NCBI RefSeq assembly: GCF_000220705.2
Contig: NZ_CP023202.1
Coordinates: forward strand, 434,001 to 498,000
DNA length: 64,000 nt
Origin: Streptomyces xinghaiensis S187
GTDB taxonomy: Bacteria; Actinomycetota; Actinomycetes; Streptomycetales; Streptomycetaceae
Reading direction: 5' to 3'
A model generated the notes under the pieces. That model did no database searches, was not told the DNA's origin, and saw nothing but the letters and a program-made list of their open reading frames with translations. This document shows, piece by piece, positions 43,252 to 51,736 of this stretch; position 1 is the stretch's first letter; every line of letters begins with the position of its first letter. Made by a program: the position numbers and the translations under genes.

Positions 43252-43752
43252 ATGATCCGACGCGTGCCGTTCACCGGCGACGAGAAGCAGAGCCTGCACA
43301 CCGGTCTCGACCGGCACCGCGATGTGGTGCTGTGGAAGCTCGAAGGGCTGGACGACGAGCAGGTACGCCGCCCGATGACGCCTTCCGGGACCAGCCTGCT
43401 GGGCCTGGTGAAGCATCTGGCCTGCGTGGAGTACGGCTGGTTCTGCGACACGTTCGGGCGGGAGGCGGAACCGCTCTGGTTCGATCCCTTCGAGAACGAG
43501 GACATGACCATCGCGCCGGACGAGACCACCGCCGCCATCGTGGACTTCTACGGCCGTGCCCGGGCCGCCGCCGACCGCACCGTCCGCGAACTCCCGCTCG
43601 ACGCCCTCGGCACCTCCTGGAACGGCAATGAGGTGTCCCTGCGCTGGGTCCTGATCCACATGCTGGAGGACACCGTGCGGCACGCCGGGCACATGGACAT
43701 CCTCCGCGAACTGACCGACGGCGCCACGGGCGACTTCCCGGGTCCTCCGTGA
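43252..43752 (+). CDS. DinB/DUF664-family protein
   Basis: 166 residues, four-helix DinB fold. The three metal-ligand histidines of the family are seen in LVKHLACVEYGW and in the C-terminal IHMLEDTVRHAGHMDILRE. DUF664 proteins are thiol-dependent (mycothiol or bacillithiol) transferases or hydrolases in actinobacteria; substrate unknown. Leaderless start; a GC hairpin terminates it. Confidence 0.92.
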   Translation: MIRRVPFTGDEKQSLHTGLDRHRDVVLWKLEGLDDEQVRRPMTPSGTSLLGLVKHLACVEYGWFCDTFGREAEPLWFDPFENEDMTIAPDETTAAIVDFYGRARAAADRTVRELPLDALGTSWNGNEVSLRWVLIHMLEDTVRHAGHMDILRELTDGATGDFPGPP

Positions 43753-43781
43753 GGCGTACCGCGGACAGCGCCGGACGGCGG

Positions 43782-43813
43782 GCCGGGCGGGGAACCGCGG
43801 GACCCCGCCCGGC
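43782..43813. terminator. terminator hairpin between convergent genes
   Basis: GCCGGGCGGGG (43782-43792) and CCCCGCCCGGC (43803-43813), perfect 11-bp arms, 10-nt loop. Confidence 0.78.
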
Positions 43814-43864
43814 GGCGTCGCACCCGCGCCCGCCCCCGCGCCGGGCCGGCACCGGGCCCGCGGC

Positions 43865-45169
43865 TCAGCCCTTGTCCAGGGCCGCCAGCGTGCGCCGCGC
43901 GACCCCGTTGCTCCGGACGATCTCGCCGAGCGAGGTCGAGCCCCGGGTCACCTTGGCGAAGGCGTTCCACGCGGGCCGGAATCCGGTGAGGGCCGCGTGC
44001 AGCAGCCCTGGACGGCGGGCGAAGACGGCGTGCATCCGTGCGCCGACACCCATCTCCACGCCCAGTCCTGCCTTGATGGCGAAGGCGTAGTTGAGCGCCT
44101 GGCGGCGGGCGTCCACCGCGTCGTGCGCCTCGGCGATCCGGACCGCCCACTCCCCCGCGAGCCGGCCGGAGCGGAGCGCGAAGGAGATGCCCTCGCGGGT
44201 CCACGGCTCCAGCAGCCCGGCGGCGTCGCCGCAGACCAGGACGCGGCCCCGGGAGAGCGGGGAGTCGTCGGCCCGGCAGCGGGTCAGATGGCCGGAGGAG
44301 ATGCTGGGTTCGAAGCCGGCCAGGCCCAGGCGGCCGACGAAGTCCTCCAGATAGCGCTTGGTGCCAACTCCCTCGCCGCGCGCCGAGATGACCCCGACCG
44401 TCAGGGTGTCCCCCTTGGGGAAGACCCAGCCGTAACTGCCGGGCATCGGCCCCCAGTCGATGAGGACCCGGCCCGCCCAGTCCTCGGCCACCGTCTCCGG
44501 AACCGGGATCTCCGCCTCCAGTCCGAGATCGACCTGGTCCATCTTCACCCCGACGTGGGCGCCTATCCGGCTGGCGCTGCCGTCGGCCCCGACGACCGCG
44601 CGGGCGAGCACGGTCTCGCCACCGCTCAGCACCACGGCCACCGTGCGCCGGTCGGGCACCGCCGTGCCGTGCTGCTCCACCCGGGAGACCTGAACACCCG
44701 TCCGGACCCGCGCGCCGGCCGCCTCGGCCGAGTCCACCAGCGCCTGGTCGAACTCGGGCCGGTTGATCAGGCCGAACAGCATGGTCTTGGAGCGGCGGGT
44801 CCGGGTCAGCCGGCCGTTGAGGGAGAACGTCACCGCGTGCACCCGGTCCCGCAGGGGCAGTTCGAAACCGGGCGGCAGGGCGTCGCGCGAGGGGCCGATG
44901 ATGCCGCCGCCGCACGTCTTGTAGCGGGGCAGTTCCGCCTTCTCCAGCAGCAGCGTCCGGCGTCCCGCGACGGCCGCCGCGTAGGCCGCCGACGCTCCCG
45001 CGGGCCCGGCGCCGACCACCACGACGTCCCAGACCTCCGTTCCGCCGCCCCGCTCCGGGGCCGCGCCGTCCGGAGCCGTGCCCTCCGCGGGCGTGCCTCC
45101 CGAGGCCGGACCGCCGGGGCCCGTGCCCTCCGGGGATGTGCTGCCGCCCGCGCTGTTGTCGCTGCTCAC
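43865..45169 (-). CDS. geranylgeranyl reductase family flavoprotein
   Basis: 434 residues. After a 45-residue Gly/Ser-rich extension comes VVVVGAGPAGASAAYAAA (FAD Rossmann motif), then the GGR-family CGGGIIGPS, VVGADGSASRIG, VCGDAAGLLEPWTREGISFALRSGRLA. Enzymes of this family saturate isoprenoid chains, such as menaquinone or glycerolipid tails. Substrate is not given by context. GTG start 45169; divergent from the M20 peptidase. Confidence 0.9.
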   Translation of the reverse strand: MSSDNSAGGSTSPEGTGPGGPASGGTPAEGTAPDGAAPERGGGTEVWDVVVVGAGPAGASAAYAAAVAGRRTLLLEKAELPRYKTCGGGIIGPSRDALPPGFELPLRDRVHAVTFSLNGRLTRTRRSKTMLFGLINRPEFDQALVDSAEAAGARVRTGVQVSRVEQHGTAVPDRRTVAVVLSGGETVLARAVVGADGSASRIGAHVGVKMDQVDLGLEAEIPVPETVAEDWAGRVLIDWGPMPGSYGWVFPKGDTLTVGVISARGEGVGTKRYLEDFVGRLGLAGFEPSISSGHLTRCRADDSPLSRGRVLVCGDAAGLLEPWTREGISFALRSGRLAGEWAVRIAEAHDAVDARRQALNYAFAIKAGLGVEMGVGARMHAVFARRPGLLHAALTGFRPAWNAFAKVTRGSTSLGEIVRSNGVARRTLAALDKG

Positions 45170-45340
45170 CTGTGCCTTCGCTCCCGCTCGAACTGTCGTC
45201 CCGGCTCTCCGGTCCGCATCCTACGGCGCATGGCCGGTGGCGGCCTCTGTGGGAGGATCGGCAGCGCCCGACGCCCACCGCGCGACCGCGCCCGCGGCGG
45301 AGGGCCCGTCCAGCCCACCGCACCCACGAGGAGCGCCCCC

Positions 45341-46720
45341 ATGCCATCGCGGTCTCCGCAGCCGTCCCCCCTCGCCGACGCCGTCACGGGCCTGATGCCC
45401 CGCGCCCGGACCGAGCTGGCCGAGCTGGTCGCCTTCCGGTCGGTCGCGGACGCCACGCAGTTCCCGAAGAGCGAGTGCGAGGCCGCGGCGGCCTGGATCG
45501 CGGCCACCCTGAGCGCCGAGGGCTTCCGGGACGTCGCCGTCCTGGACACCCCCGACGGCACCCAGTCCGTGTACGGCCTGCTGCCCGGCCCCGAGGGCGC
45601 GCCGACCGTCCTCCTCTACGCGCACTACGACGTGCAGCCTCCGCTGGACGAATCCGCCTGGCTGTCACCGCCGTTCGAGCTGACCGAGCGCGACGGCCGC
45701 TGGTACGGGCGCGGCGCCGCCGACTGCAAGGGCGGCCTGGTCATGCACCTCACCGCCCTGCGCGCCCTGAAGGAGAACGGCGGCGTCCCCGTCACCGTCA
45801 AAATCATCGCCGAGGGCTCCGAGGAGCAGGGCACCGGCGGGCTGGAGCGCTACGCCGAGGCCCACCCGGAGCTGCTCGCCGCCGACACCGTCGTCATCGG
45901 CGACACCGGCAACTTCCGCGCCGGCCTGCCCACGGTCACCGCCATGCTGCGCGGCATGACGCTGGTGACCGTCCAGGTCGACACCCTGCGGGGCAACCTC
46001 CACTCGGGCCAGTTCGGCGGAGCCGCGCCGGACGCGCTGGCCGCGCTGATCCGGGTGCTGGACTCGCTCCGCGCCGAGGACGGCTCCACCACCGTGGACG
46101 GACTCGGCGCCGACGGCAGCTGGGACGGCCTGGAGTACCCGGAGGACGCCTTCCGCGCCGACGCCCGCGTCCTGGACGGCGTGGCGCTGACGGGCTCCGG
46201 CTCGGTCGCCGACCGCATCTGGGCCCGCCCGGCGGTCACCGTGCTCGGCATCGACTGCCCGCCGGTCATCGGCGCCACCCCGTCCGTCCAGGCGAGCGCC
46301 CGCGCCATGGTCAGCCTGCGGGTGCCGCCGGGCACCGACGCCACCGAGGCCACCAAGCTGCTCACCGCCCATCTGGAGGCGCACACCCCGTGGGGCGCGC
46401 GGGTGACGGTGGAGCAGTGCGGCCAGGGCCAGCCCTTCCGCGCGGACACCGGCAGCCCCGCCTACGCGGCGATGGCCGAGGCGATGAGCGCCGCCTATCC
46501 GGGCGAGGAGATGCAGATCGCCGGGCAGGGCGGCTCCATCCCGCTCTGCAACACCCTCGCCTCGCTGTACCCGGAGGCGGAGATCCTGCTGATCGGCCTG
46601 AGCGAACCGGAGGCGCAGATCCACGCGGTGAACGAGAGCGTCTCGCCGGAGGAGCTGCGGCGGCTCTCCCTCACCGAGGCGCTGTTCCTGAGCAACTACG
46701 CGGCGACGCGGTCGGCCTGA
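45341..46720 (+). CDS. M20-family metallopeptidase (dipeptidase)
   Basis: 459 residues. ATG 45341 is preceded by CGAGGAG. The catalytic half has YAHYDVQP (His and Asp), GRGAADCKGG and the catalytic Glu pair in IAEGSEEQGTGG; a dimerisation domain (NLHSGQFGGAAPDAL) is inserted. The HSG motif and length fit the carnosinase-like dipeptidases (ArgE/DapE/CPG2 class). Needs two zinc ions. Ends at a hairpin terminator. Confidence 0.95.
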   Translation: MPSRSPQPSPLADAVTGLMPRARTELAELVAFRSVADATQFPKSECEAAAAWIAATLSAEGFRDVAVLDTPDGTQSVYGLLPGPEGAPTVLLYAHYDVQPPLDESAWLSPPFELTERDGRWYGRGAADCKGGLVMHLTALRALKENGGVPVTVKIIAEGSEEQGTGGLERYAEAHPELLAADTVVIGDTGNFRAGLPTVTAMLRGMTLVTVQVDTLRGNLHSGQFGGAAPDALAALIRVLDSLRAEDGSTTVDGLGADGSWDGLEYPEDAFRADARVLDGVALTGSGSVADRIWARPAVTVLGIDCPPVIGATPSVQASARAMVSLRVPPGTDATEATKLLTAHLEAHTPWGARVTVEQCGQGQPFRADTGSPAYAAMAEAMSAAYPGEEMQIAGQGGSIPLCNTLASLYPEAEILLIGLSEPEAQIHAVNESVSPEELRRLSLTEALFLSNYAATRSA

Positions 46721-46731
46721 GCCCCGGCCGT

Positions 46732-46763
46732 CCTCCGCCGGGCGCGAGCGCGGCCGGCGGAGG
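46732..46763. terminator. terminator hairpin after the M20 gene
   Basis: CCTCCGCCGG (46732-46741) and CCGGCGGAGG (46754-46763), perfect arms, 12-nt loop. Confidence 0.75.
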
Positions 46764-46792
46764 GCGGAGGGGCGGCGTCGCCGCGTGCCCCC

Positions 46793-47101
46793 TCAGGGGC
46801 GGTTCCCCAGCCGGTCCACCTCGTCCACGGCCTCCTTCAGCCCGGCGCCCGTGTGCCGGCGGTAGGCCTTGACCGCCTCGACCCGCTTCCCGTCCCGCAC
46901 CAGCGCGCGGATCCGGTCCAGCCCGGGATCCGCCTCCTCGATGCCCAGCCGCTCCATCACCAGGTCAACCTTGCGTTCGATCCGGGCCAGCCTGCGTCCG
47001 GTCTGCTCGATCCTGCGCTCGATGCCCCAGCCCACCAGCATGAGCAGCGGAATGAGGAGATACACCGCGATGTCCGTCAGACCTTCTTTCGAGGGGACCA
47101 T
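46793..47101 (-). CDS. membrane-anchored L7/L12 C-terminal-domain protein, possibly altered at its 5' end
   Basis: 102 residues. One membrane helix (IAVYLLIPLLMLVGWGI), a coiled-coil-like segment (RRIEQTGRRLARIERKVDLVMERL) and a C-terminal ribosomal L7/L12-type domain (VEAVKAYRRHTGAGLKEAVDEVD). The domain without ribosomal context is common in Streptomyces proteins of unknown function. The ATG at 47101 has a poor ribosome site and coincides with the hairpin at the edge of the TnpB element, so the original start may have been replaced or separated by insertion. Confidence 0.75.
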   Translation of the reverse strand: MVPSKEGLTDIAVYLLIPLLMLVGWGIERRIEQTGRRLARIERKVDLVMERLGIEEADPGLDRIRALVRDGKRVEAVKAYRRHTGAGLKEAVDEVDRLGNRP

Positions 47102-47102
47102 C

Positions 47103-48500
47103 GGCTTCAGCCGGTGGGGGAATCGAAGCTTTGGGCCGGAGCCGCGCAGCGGCGGAACACGCTGCGTTGTCAGTAGGGGCCGGTAGCGTGAGCACACCGG
47201 CGTTGGTCAGGGGAAACGGGGGAGGTGGGGTGAGTGTGAGGCGGGCGTATCGGTTTCTTCTGCGTCCCACGGTCCGGCAGGAGCGGGCGCTGGCGGAGAT
47301 GCTGCGGGATCACTGCTCCCTGTACAACGGGGCTCTTCAAGAGCGTCGTGATGCCTACCGGCACAGTTCCCGGACCTCGGTCCGCTACGGGGACCAGTCC
47401 GCGCAGTTGAGGGAGATCCGGGCGTTCGATCCGGAGCGTCAGGGCCGGTGGTCCTTCTCCAGCCAGCAGGCGACTCTGCGCCGCCTGGACCGCGCCTTCC
47501 AAGCCTTCTTCCGGCGGGTGAAGACCGGTGGCACGCCCGGGTACCCGCGGTTCAAGGGGGTCGGCCACTTCGACACCGTCACTTTCCCCCGGGACGGGGA
47601 CGGCTGCCGGTGGGACTCCACCCCCCACGACACCCAGACGCGTGTCCGCCTGCAAGGTGTCGGGCACATCCGAGTCCACCAACACCGGAGTGTGCGGGGC
47701 CGGGTGAAGACGGTCGGCGTGAAGCGGGAGGGCCGCCGCTGGTACGTCATCCTCGCTTGCGACGAAGTACCCGCAGAGCCGCTGCCGCCCACCGGCAGCC
47801 GGGTGGGTATCGACCTGGGCACGGTCCGCTTCTTCACCGACTCCGACGGCCACCACGTCGCCAACCCCGGGTTCCTCGACGAGGTGGCCGGGGAGCTGGC
47901 CGCGGCGCAGCAGCACCTGGCGACGTTTCCCCAGCGCACGCGGCGTCGTACGAAGAAGCATCGTGCCGCGGCCCGCAAGGTCGCCAAACTGCACGCCAAG
48001 ATCCGGCGACGGCGTCTGGATCATCACCACAAAGCCGCACTCGATCTCGTACGCGAGCACGATGTGATCGGGCACGAGCGGCTGAACACCGCGGGCATGA
48101 CCAAGGCGCCCGCACCCCGGCCCGACCCCGACCGCGACGGTGTGTTCCTGGCGAACGGCGCGGCGGCGAAGGCCGGGCTGAACCGCAGCATCCTGGATGC
48201 GGGCTGGGGGCAGTTCCTGAGGATCCTGGCGGACAAGGCTGAAAGCGCCGGTCGCCGTGTGATCCCGGTGGACGCCCGCAACACGTCCCGCACCTGCCCA
48301 CCCGCAATCGGCGGCTGCGGGCACGTGGCGAAGGAGAACCGCGTCACCCAGGCGAAGTTCACGTGCGTCAACTGCGGCCTGGTGGCACACGCCGACCACG
48401 TCGGCGCACTCAACGTCAAACACAGGGCCGGGCTGGTCCTCTGCGACGGTGCCTAGCCACCGCCACAGGAAGCCCGCGACTTCAGTCGCGGGTGGAGTCA
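47103..48500 (+). mobile_element. IS200/IS605-type (IS1341-like) element with tnpB only
   Basis: Contains a single tnpB, no tnpA. The right end is the hairpin CCCGCGACT-TC-AGTCGCGGG at 48473-48492 followed by TGGAGTCA, the usual shape of IS605 right ends. A second CTTCAG-centred hairpin, CGGCTTCAGCCG at 47103-47114, lies at the left and may mark or be a relic of an end. The left boundary is not resolved, so the start given is approximate. Confidence 0.65.
47230..48456 (+). CDS. tnpB: TnpB RNA-guided endonuclease/transposase-associated protein
   Basis: 408 residues. GTG 47230 follows GGGGGAGGTGG. The N-terminal helical part (RAYRFLLRPTVRQERALAEMLRDHCSLYN) is the OrfB_IS605 domain. The RuvC-like nuclease residues are all present: Asp in RVGIDLGTVRF, Glu in VIGHERLNTAG and Asp in AHADHVGALNVKH. 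A zinc finger is formed by CPPAIGGCG and FTCVNCG. TnpB proteins are guided by an RNA made from the element's 3' end. Length and residues suggest an intact protein. It is an isolated element between chromosomal genes, with lower-frequency codons than its neighbours. Confidence 0.93.
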   Translation: MSVRRAYRFLLRPTVRQERALAEMLRDHCSLYNGALQERRDAYRHSSRTSVRYGDQSAQLREIRAFDPERQGRWSFSSQQATLRRLDRAFQAFFRRVKTGGTPGYPRFKGVGHFDTVTFPRDGDGCRWDSTPHDTQTRVRLQGVGHIRVHQHRSVRGRVKTVGVKREGRRWYVILACDEVPAEPLPPTGSRVGIDLGTVRFFTDSDGHHVANPGFLDEVAGELAAAQQHLATFPQRTRRRTKKHRAAARKVAKLHAKIRRRRLDHHHKAALDLVREHDVIGHERLNTAGMTKAPAPRPDPDRDGVFLANGAAAKAGLNRSILDAGWGQFLRILADKAESAGRRVIPVDARNTSRTCPPAIGGCGHVAKENRVTQAKFTCVNCGLVAHADHVGALNVKHRAGLVLCDGA

Positions 48501-48515
48501 CGAGCGGACCATAGC
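48440..48515 (+). ncRNA. candidate omega/reRNA region at the tnpB 3' end
   Basis: The 3' end of tnpB runs into the right-end hairpin (48473-48492) with flanking DNA beyond about 48500 that would serve as guide. Family knowledge places the guide RNA here; boundaries are inferred. Confidence 0.45.
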
Positions 48516-48642
48516 TCGGACCGGGCGGAGGGGCCCGTTCCGTTCCGGCCACGCAACCCGCCCGCGCGACAGAGGAATTGCGCTTTCGGCGGAGCCCGTT
48601 CGCCCGCCGCGCAACTCCGCGCCACCGGGCCGCCGCGCTCCG

Positions 48643-48648
48643 TACGGT
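48643..48648 (+). promoter_or_regulatory. -10 box of leaderless MBL mRNA
   Basis: TACGGT, 7 nt before the ATG at 48656. Confidence 0.5.
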
Positions 48649-48655
48649 GGCCCGC

Positions 48656-49387
48656 ATGGACGTCGTCGAAGTACTTCCCGGGCTGCACATGTTCCGTTTC
48701 CGGATCGGCCAGGCGTATCTCTGGCGGGACGGCGACGAGCTGACGCTGATCGACGCGGGCGGCGCGCACGACAGTCCCGCGATCATCGCGGCCGTCCGTG
48801 ACCTCGGATTCCGCCCGGAGCAGGTGCGGCGGATCGTGCTGACCCACGGGCACCCCGACCACACCGGCGCGGCCGCGGAACTGGCCGCCCGCTGCGGGGC
48901 CGAGACCTCCGCGCACCGGCTGGACGCGCCCGTCGTCCGGGGCGAGGCCGAGGCCGCGCCGCCCGTTCTCCTCGACTGGGAGCGCCCGCTGTTCGAGCAC
49001 GCGCTGACGGTGCCGCCCGCGCCGCCCGCCCCCGTGGACCGGGAGCTCGCGGACGGCGATGTCCTCCCGTTCGGCGGCGGCGCCCGCGTGGTGGCGGCGC
49101 CGGGGCACACCGACGGCAGCATCGGCGTCCATCTGCCGGAGCACGGTGTGCTGTTCACCGGTGACGCCGTCGCCGGCCACGAGGGACGGGCGATCCTCGG
49201 GGTCTTCAACACGGACCGGGCCCGCGCCCTGGAGTCCTTCCACCGGCTGGCCGCGCTGGACTGCGAGACCGCGTGCTTCGGGCACGGCGACCCGCTGACC
49301 GCCGGCGCCGGGCGCCTGCTGCGGGCGTCAGCCGACCGGCACGCCGTCCTCGAGGTTGAGCACGGTGGCGCGCTCCCGGGCGCGTAG
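48656..49387 (+). CDS. metallo-beta-lactamase-fold hydrolase
   Basis: 243 residues. The zinc ligands of the MBL fold are intact: THGHPDHTG, then GHTDGSIGVHL with its His, and a final His in CFGHGDP. The DAGG and GD elements complete the fold. Substrates range from lactones to glyoxylate thioesters and cannot be told here. ATG 48656 (leaderless) is supported by TACGGT 7 nt upstream. Its 3' end overlaps the convergent ATPase-NUDIX gene by 60 bp. Confidence 0.9.
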   Translation: MDVVEVLPGLHMFRFRIGQAYLWRDGDELTLIDAGGAHDSPAIIAAVRDLGFRPEQVRRIVLTHGHPDHTGAAAELAARCGAETSAHRLDAPVVRGEAEAAPPVLLDWERPLFEHALTVPPAPPAPVDRELADGDVLPFGGGARVVAAPGHTDGSIGVHLPEHGVLFTGDAVAGHEGRAILGVFNTDRARALESFHRLAALDCETACFGHGDPLTAGAGRLLRASADRHAVLEVEHGGALPGA

Positions 49388-50362
49388 GGCCCAGCGCAGC
49401 CGCCGGAAGCGCTCCGGCGGCAACAGCGCTCCGGCTTCCTCCTCGGTGACGAAGCGCCAGGCGCGGAGTTCGGCCGCCGGGAGCACCAGCCGGCGGGCGT
49501 CGTCCTCGGCGACCCGCCCGCCGTCGAAGAGCAGGCGCAGACCGCCGTACGAGGGCGGCGCGGGAGGCTCCCAGTCCACGACGAGAAGCCGGGGCGTCCG
49601 GTCGAGCTCGATGCCGATCTCCTCGGCGACCTCCCGCACACCGGCCCGCGCCGGTGCCTCGCCCGCCTCCACGACGCCGCCGGGGAACTCCCAGCCGGGC
49701 TTGTAAGTGGGGTCGACCAGCAGCACCCGGTCGCGGTCGTCGAAGAGCAGCACACCCGCCGCCAGCGTCTCGGCGGCGGGCCGCGGCGTCTGGACGATCT
49801 CGCAGGCCCCCGCGCCTACCCGCAGGGCCTCGGCGACGCGCTCGGCGGTGTCGCGCGGGGTCAGCCCGGTGGCGTCGACGAGATGGGCGTCTTCGGTGAG
49901 CCAGGGCAGCGCCGCGCGGTACGGCGGGATCTGCGCCAGGCAGCGGGCGCGGACGGAGGCGGAGGCGCCGGGGTCGCCGGGGACGTCCTCGCGGGAGGCT
50001 ATCCGCTGGCGAAGGATCGTTTCCTCTGTGTGCAGCAGCACATGCCGGACCGGAATCCGGCGGGAGGCGAAGCCACCGAAGATCTCGTCCCGGTGCTCCT
50101 GCCGCAGGAGCGTCATCGGCACGATCAGCACACCGGGCGCCTCGGCGAGGACGGCGGCGCCGGTCTCCACGGTGAGCCGGCGCCAGGCCGGCAGGTCACG
50201 GATGTCGGCGACCTCGTCCAGGCGCTTGCGGGGCAGGATCGTCCGCAGGCCGTCGCCGACCGGCTCCGGGTCGTACAGCAGGCTGCCGGGGATCAGGTCC
50301 ATGAGCTCGCGCGCCGCGGTGCTCTTGCCCGTGCCGAACGCGCCGTTCAGCCAGACGATCAC
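49328..50362 (-). CDS. P-loop ATPase (TmrB-like) fused to a NUDIX domain
   Basis: 344 residues. The N-terminal AAA/kinase-like domain begins VIVWLNGAFGTGKST (Walker A) and carries MTLLRQEHRDEIF and LLHTEETILRQRI, like TmrB and uncharacterised kinases. The C-terminal NUDIX domain has GGVVEAGEAPARAGVREVAEEIG (Nudix box; here in parts). The GTG at 50362 is chosen over an upstream start because GAGGGGGAG sits 7 nt before it. The combination of ATPase and nucleotide hydrolase suggests a nucleotide or drug-resistance function, perhaps of tunicamycin type; that is speculative. The 3' end overlaps the MBL gene. Confidence 0.85.
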   Translation of the reverse strand: MIVWLNGAFGTGKSTAARELMDLIPGSLLYDPEPVGDGLRTILPRKRLDEVADIRDLPAWRRLTVETGAAVLAEAPGVLIVPMTLLRQEHRDEIFGGFASRRIPVRHVLLHTEETILRQRIASREDVPGDPGASASVRARCLAQIPPYRAALPWLTEDAHLVDATGLTPRDTAERVAEALRVGAGACEIVQTPRPAAETLAAGVLLFDDRDRVLLVDPTYKPGWEFPGGVVEAGEAPARAGVREVAEEIGIELDRTPRLLVVDWEPPAPPSYGGLRLLFDGGRVAEDDARRLVLPAAELRAWRFVTEEEAGALLPPERFRRLRWALRARERATVLNLEDGVPVG

Positions 50363-50615
50363 GCTCTCCCCCTCGGATGTGGCCCACGGTGGGACTGCCC
50401 GCACCACCCTGCCATGGAAACATTTGTTCGTGTCGGCGCAGGGAACGGCCGCCCCGGCCCCGGTGGAGATGGGTCGTGCCGTCGGCGTATGCGGGGACAT
50501 TTCCCCTGGCTCCGGCCGTTCATCCCGGCTTCGGGTCAAGCGTCGGCCAACAAAGCTCCGGCGGCTCCCCGCGGACGCCGGCCCGGCGGGCCGGCGTCAC
50601 CCCGGCGGGCCGGCG

Positions 50616-51653
50616 TCAGACGGACGACGCCGGGGGCCGGGCCCCCACCACACCGCCCGAGAACGCCTGCGCGGCCGCCGCCGCGCCGACCAGCCCGGCG
50701 TCGGCACCCATCCGCGCCGGGACGACCTCCAGGCCCCGCACGAAGGAGAGGGTGGCGTAGTCCGAGAGGGCGCGGCGCAGGGGCGCGAAGAGCACCTCGC
50801 CCGCCCCCGCCACTCCCCCGCCGATGACCGCCGTCTCGATCTCCACCAGGGTGGCGGTCGCGGCGATCCCGGCGGCCAGGGCCTGTGCCGCGCGCTCGAA
50901 GGAGGCGGACGCCACCGGATCGCCGGCCCGCGCGGCGCGTGCCACGGCGGCGGCCGTGGCGTCGCCCTCCGGGCCGGGCCGCCAGCCGTTCTCCAGGGCG
51001 CGGCGGGCGATGTTGGGGCCGCTGGCGATGCGTTCGACGCAGCCGCGGGAGCCGCAGGGGCAGGGGTCCCCGTCGAGGTCCACGCTGATGTGGCCGATGT
51101 GCCCGGCGTTGCCGGTCGGGCCCGGGTGCAGCCGCCCGCCCAGCACCAGACCGCCACCGACGCCGGTCGAGACGACCATGCAGAGGGCGTTTGCCCGGCC
51201 GCGGGCCGCGCCGAGCCAGTGCTCGGCCGCCGTCATGGCGACGCCGTCGCCGACGAGCACCACGGGCAGCGCGCCCACCACGAGCCCGACCTCGTCCACC
51301 AGGGGGAAATCGCGCCAGCCCGGCACGTTCACGGGGCTGACCACGCCGGTGGAGGCGTCGACCGGACCCGCACTGCCGATGCCGAGGCGGGTGACCCGCT
51401 CCCAGAGCGGCGCGTCGGCGGCGAGGTCGTCGAGGACGGCCCGGACGGCGGCCATCACGGTGGCTCCGTCCTCCAGCGCGGGGGTGGGGCGCCGGCACCG
51501 CCGCAGGATCTCGCCCCCTCCGCCGACGAGCGCTCCGGCGATCTTCGTTCCACCGATGTCGAGGGCGGCCACGAGGTCGTTGTGCATCGGCGGGGTCTCT
51601 CCGGTGGGCAGGGGCCGCGCGCCGGTGGGCGGGCCTGGGACGTCGGGCATCAC
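50616..51653 (-). CDS. ROK-family sugar kinase (glucokinase-like)
   Basis: 345 residues. GTG 51653 (or the next ATG, 51650) follows the strong AAGGAGA site at 51668-51662; another ATG at 51587 is internal. ATP and sugar motifs: ALDIGGTKIAGALV, GIGSAGPVDASTG, VVSTGVGGGLVLGG, NAGHIGHISVD and the zinc motif CPCGSRGCVE. No HTH is present, so this is a kinase and not a repressor. Divergent LacI gene with a shared operator indicates joint sugar control. Confidence 0.9.
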   Translation of the reverse strand: MMPDVPGPPTGARPLPTGETPPMHNDLVAALDIGGTKIAGALVGGGGEILRRCRRPTPALEDGATVMAAVRAVLDDLAADAPLWERVTRLGIGSAGPVDASTGVVSPVNVPGWRDFPLVDEVGLVVGALPVVLVGDGVAMTAAEHWLGAARGRANALCMVVSTGVGGGLVLGGRLHPGPTGNAGHIGHISVDLDGDPCPCGSRGCVERIASGPNIARRALENGWRPGPEGDATAAAVARAARAGDPVASASFERAAQALAAGIAATATLVEIETAVIGGGVAGAGEVLFAPLRRALSDYATLSFVRGLEVVPARMGADAGLVGAAAAAQAFSGGVVGARPPASSV

Positions 51654-51671
51654 GCATCAGTCTCCTTGCAT

Positions 51672-51698
51672 TTGACAACGTTGTCCAGGCCGTATGCT
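51672..51698 (+). promoter_or_regulatory. LacI-type operator overlapping the divergent promoter
   Basis: GACAACGTTGTC (51674-51685), a perfect 12-bp palindrome with the central CG of LacI operators, overlaps a TTGACA -35 (51672). TATGCT follows at 51693, 15 nt from the -35, as a possible -10. Confidence 0.7.
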
Positions 51699-51736
51699 GC
51701 CAGCCACCACTCCGCAGCCGACCGAGGATCCGCCAC

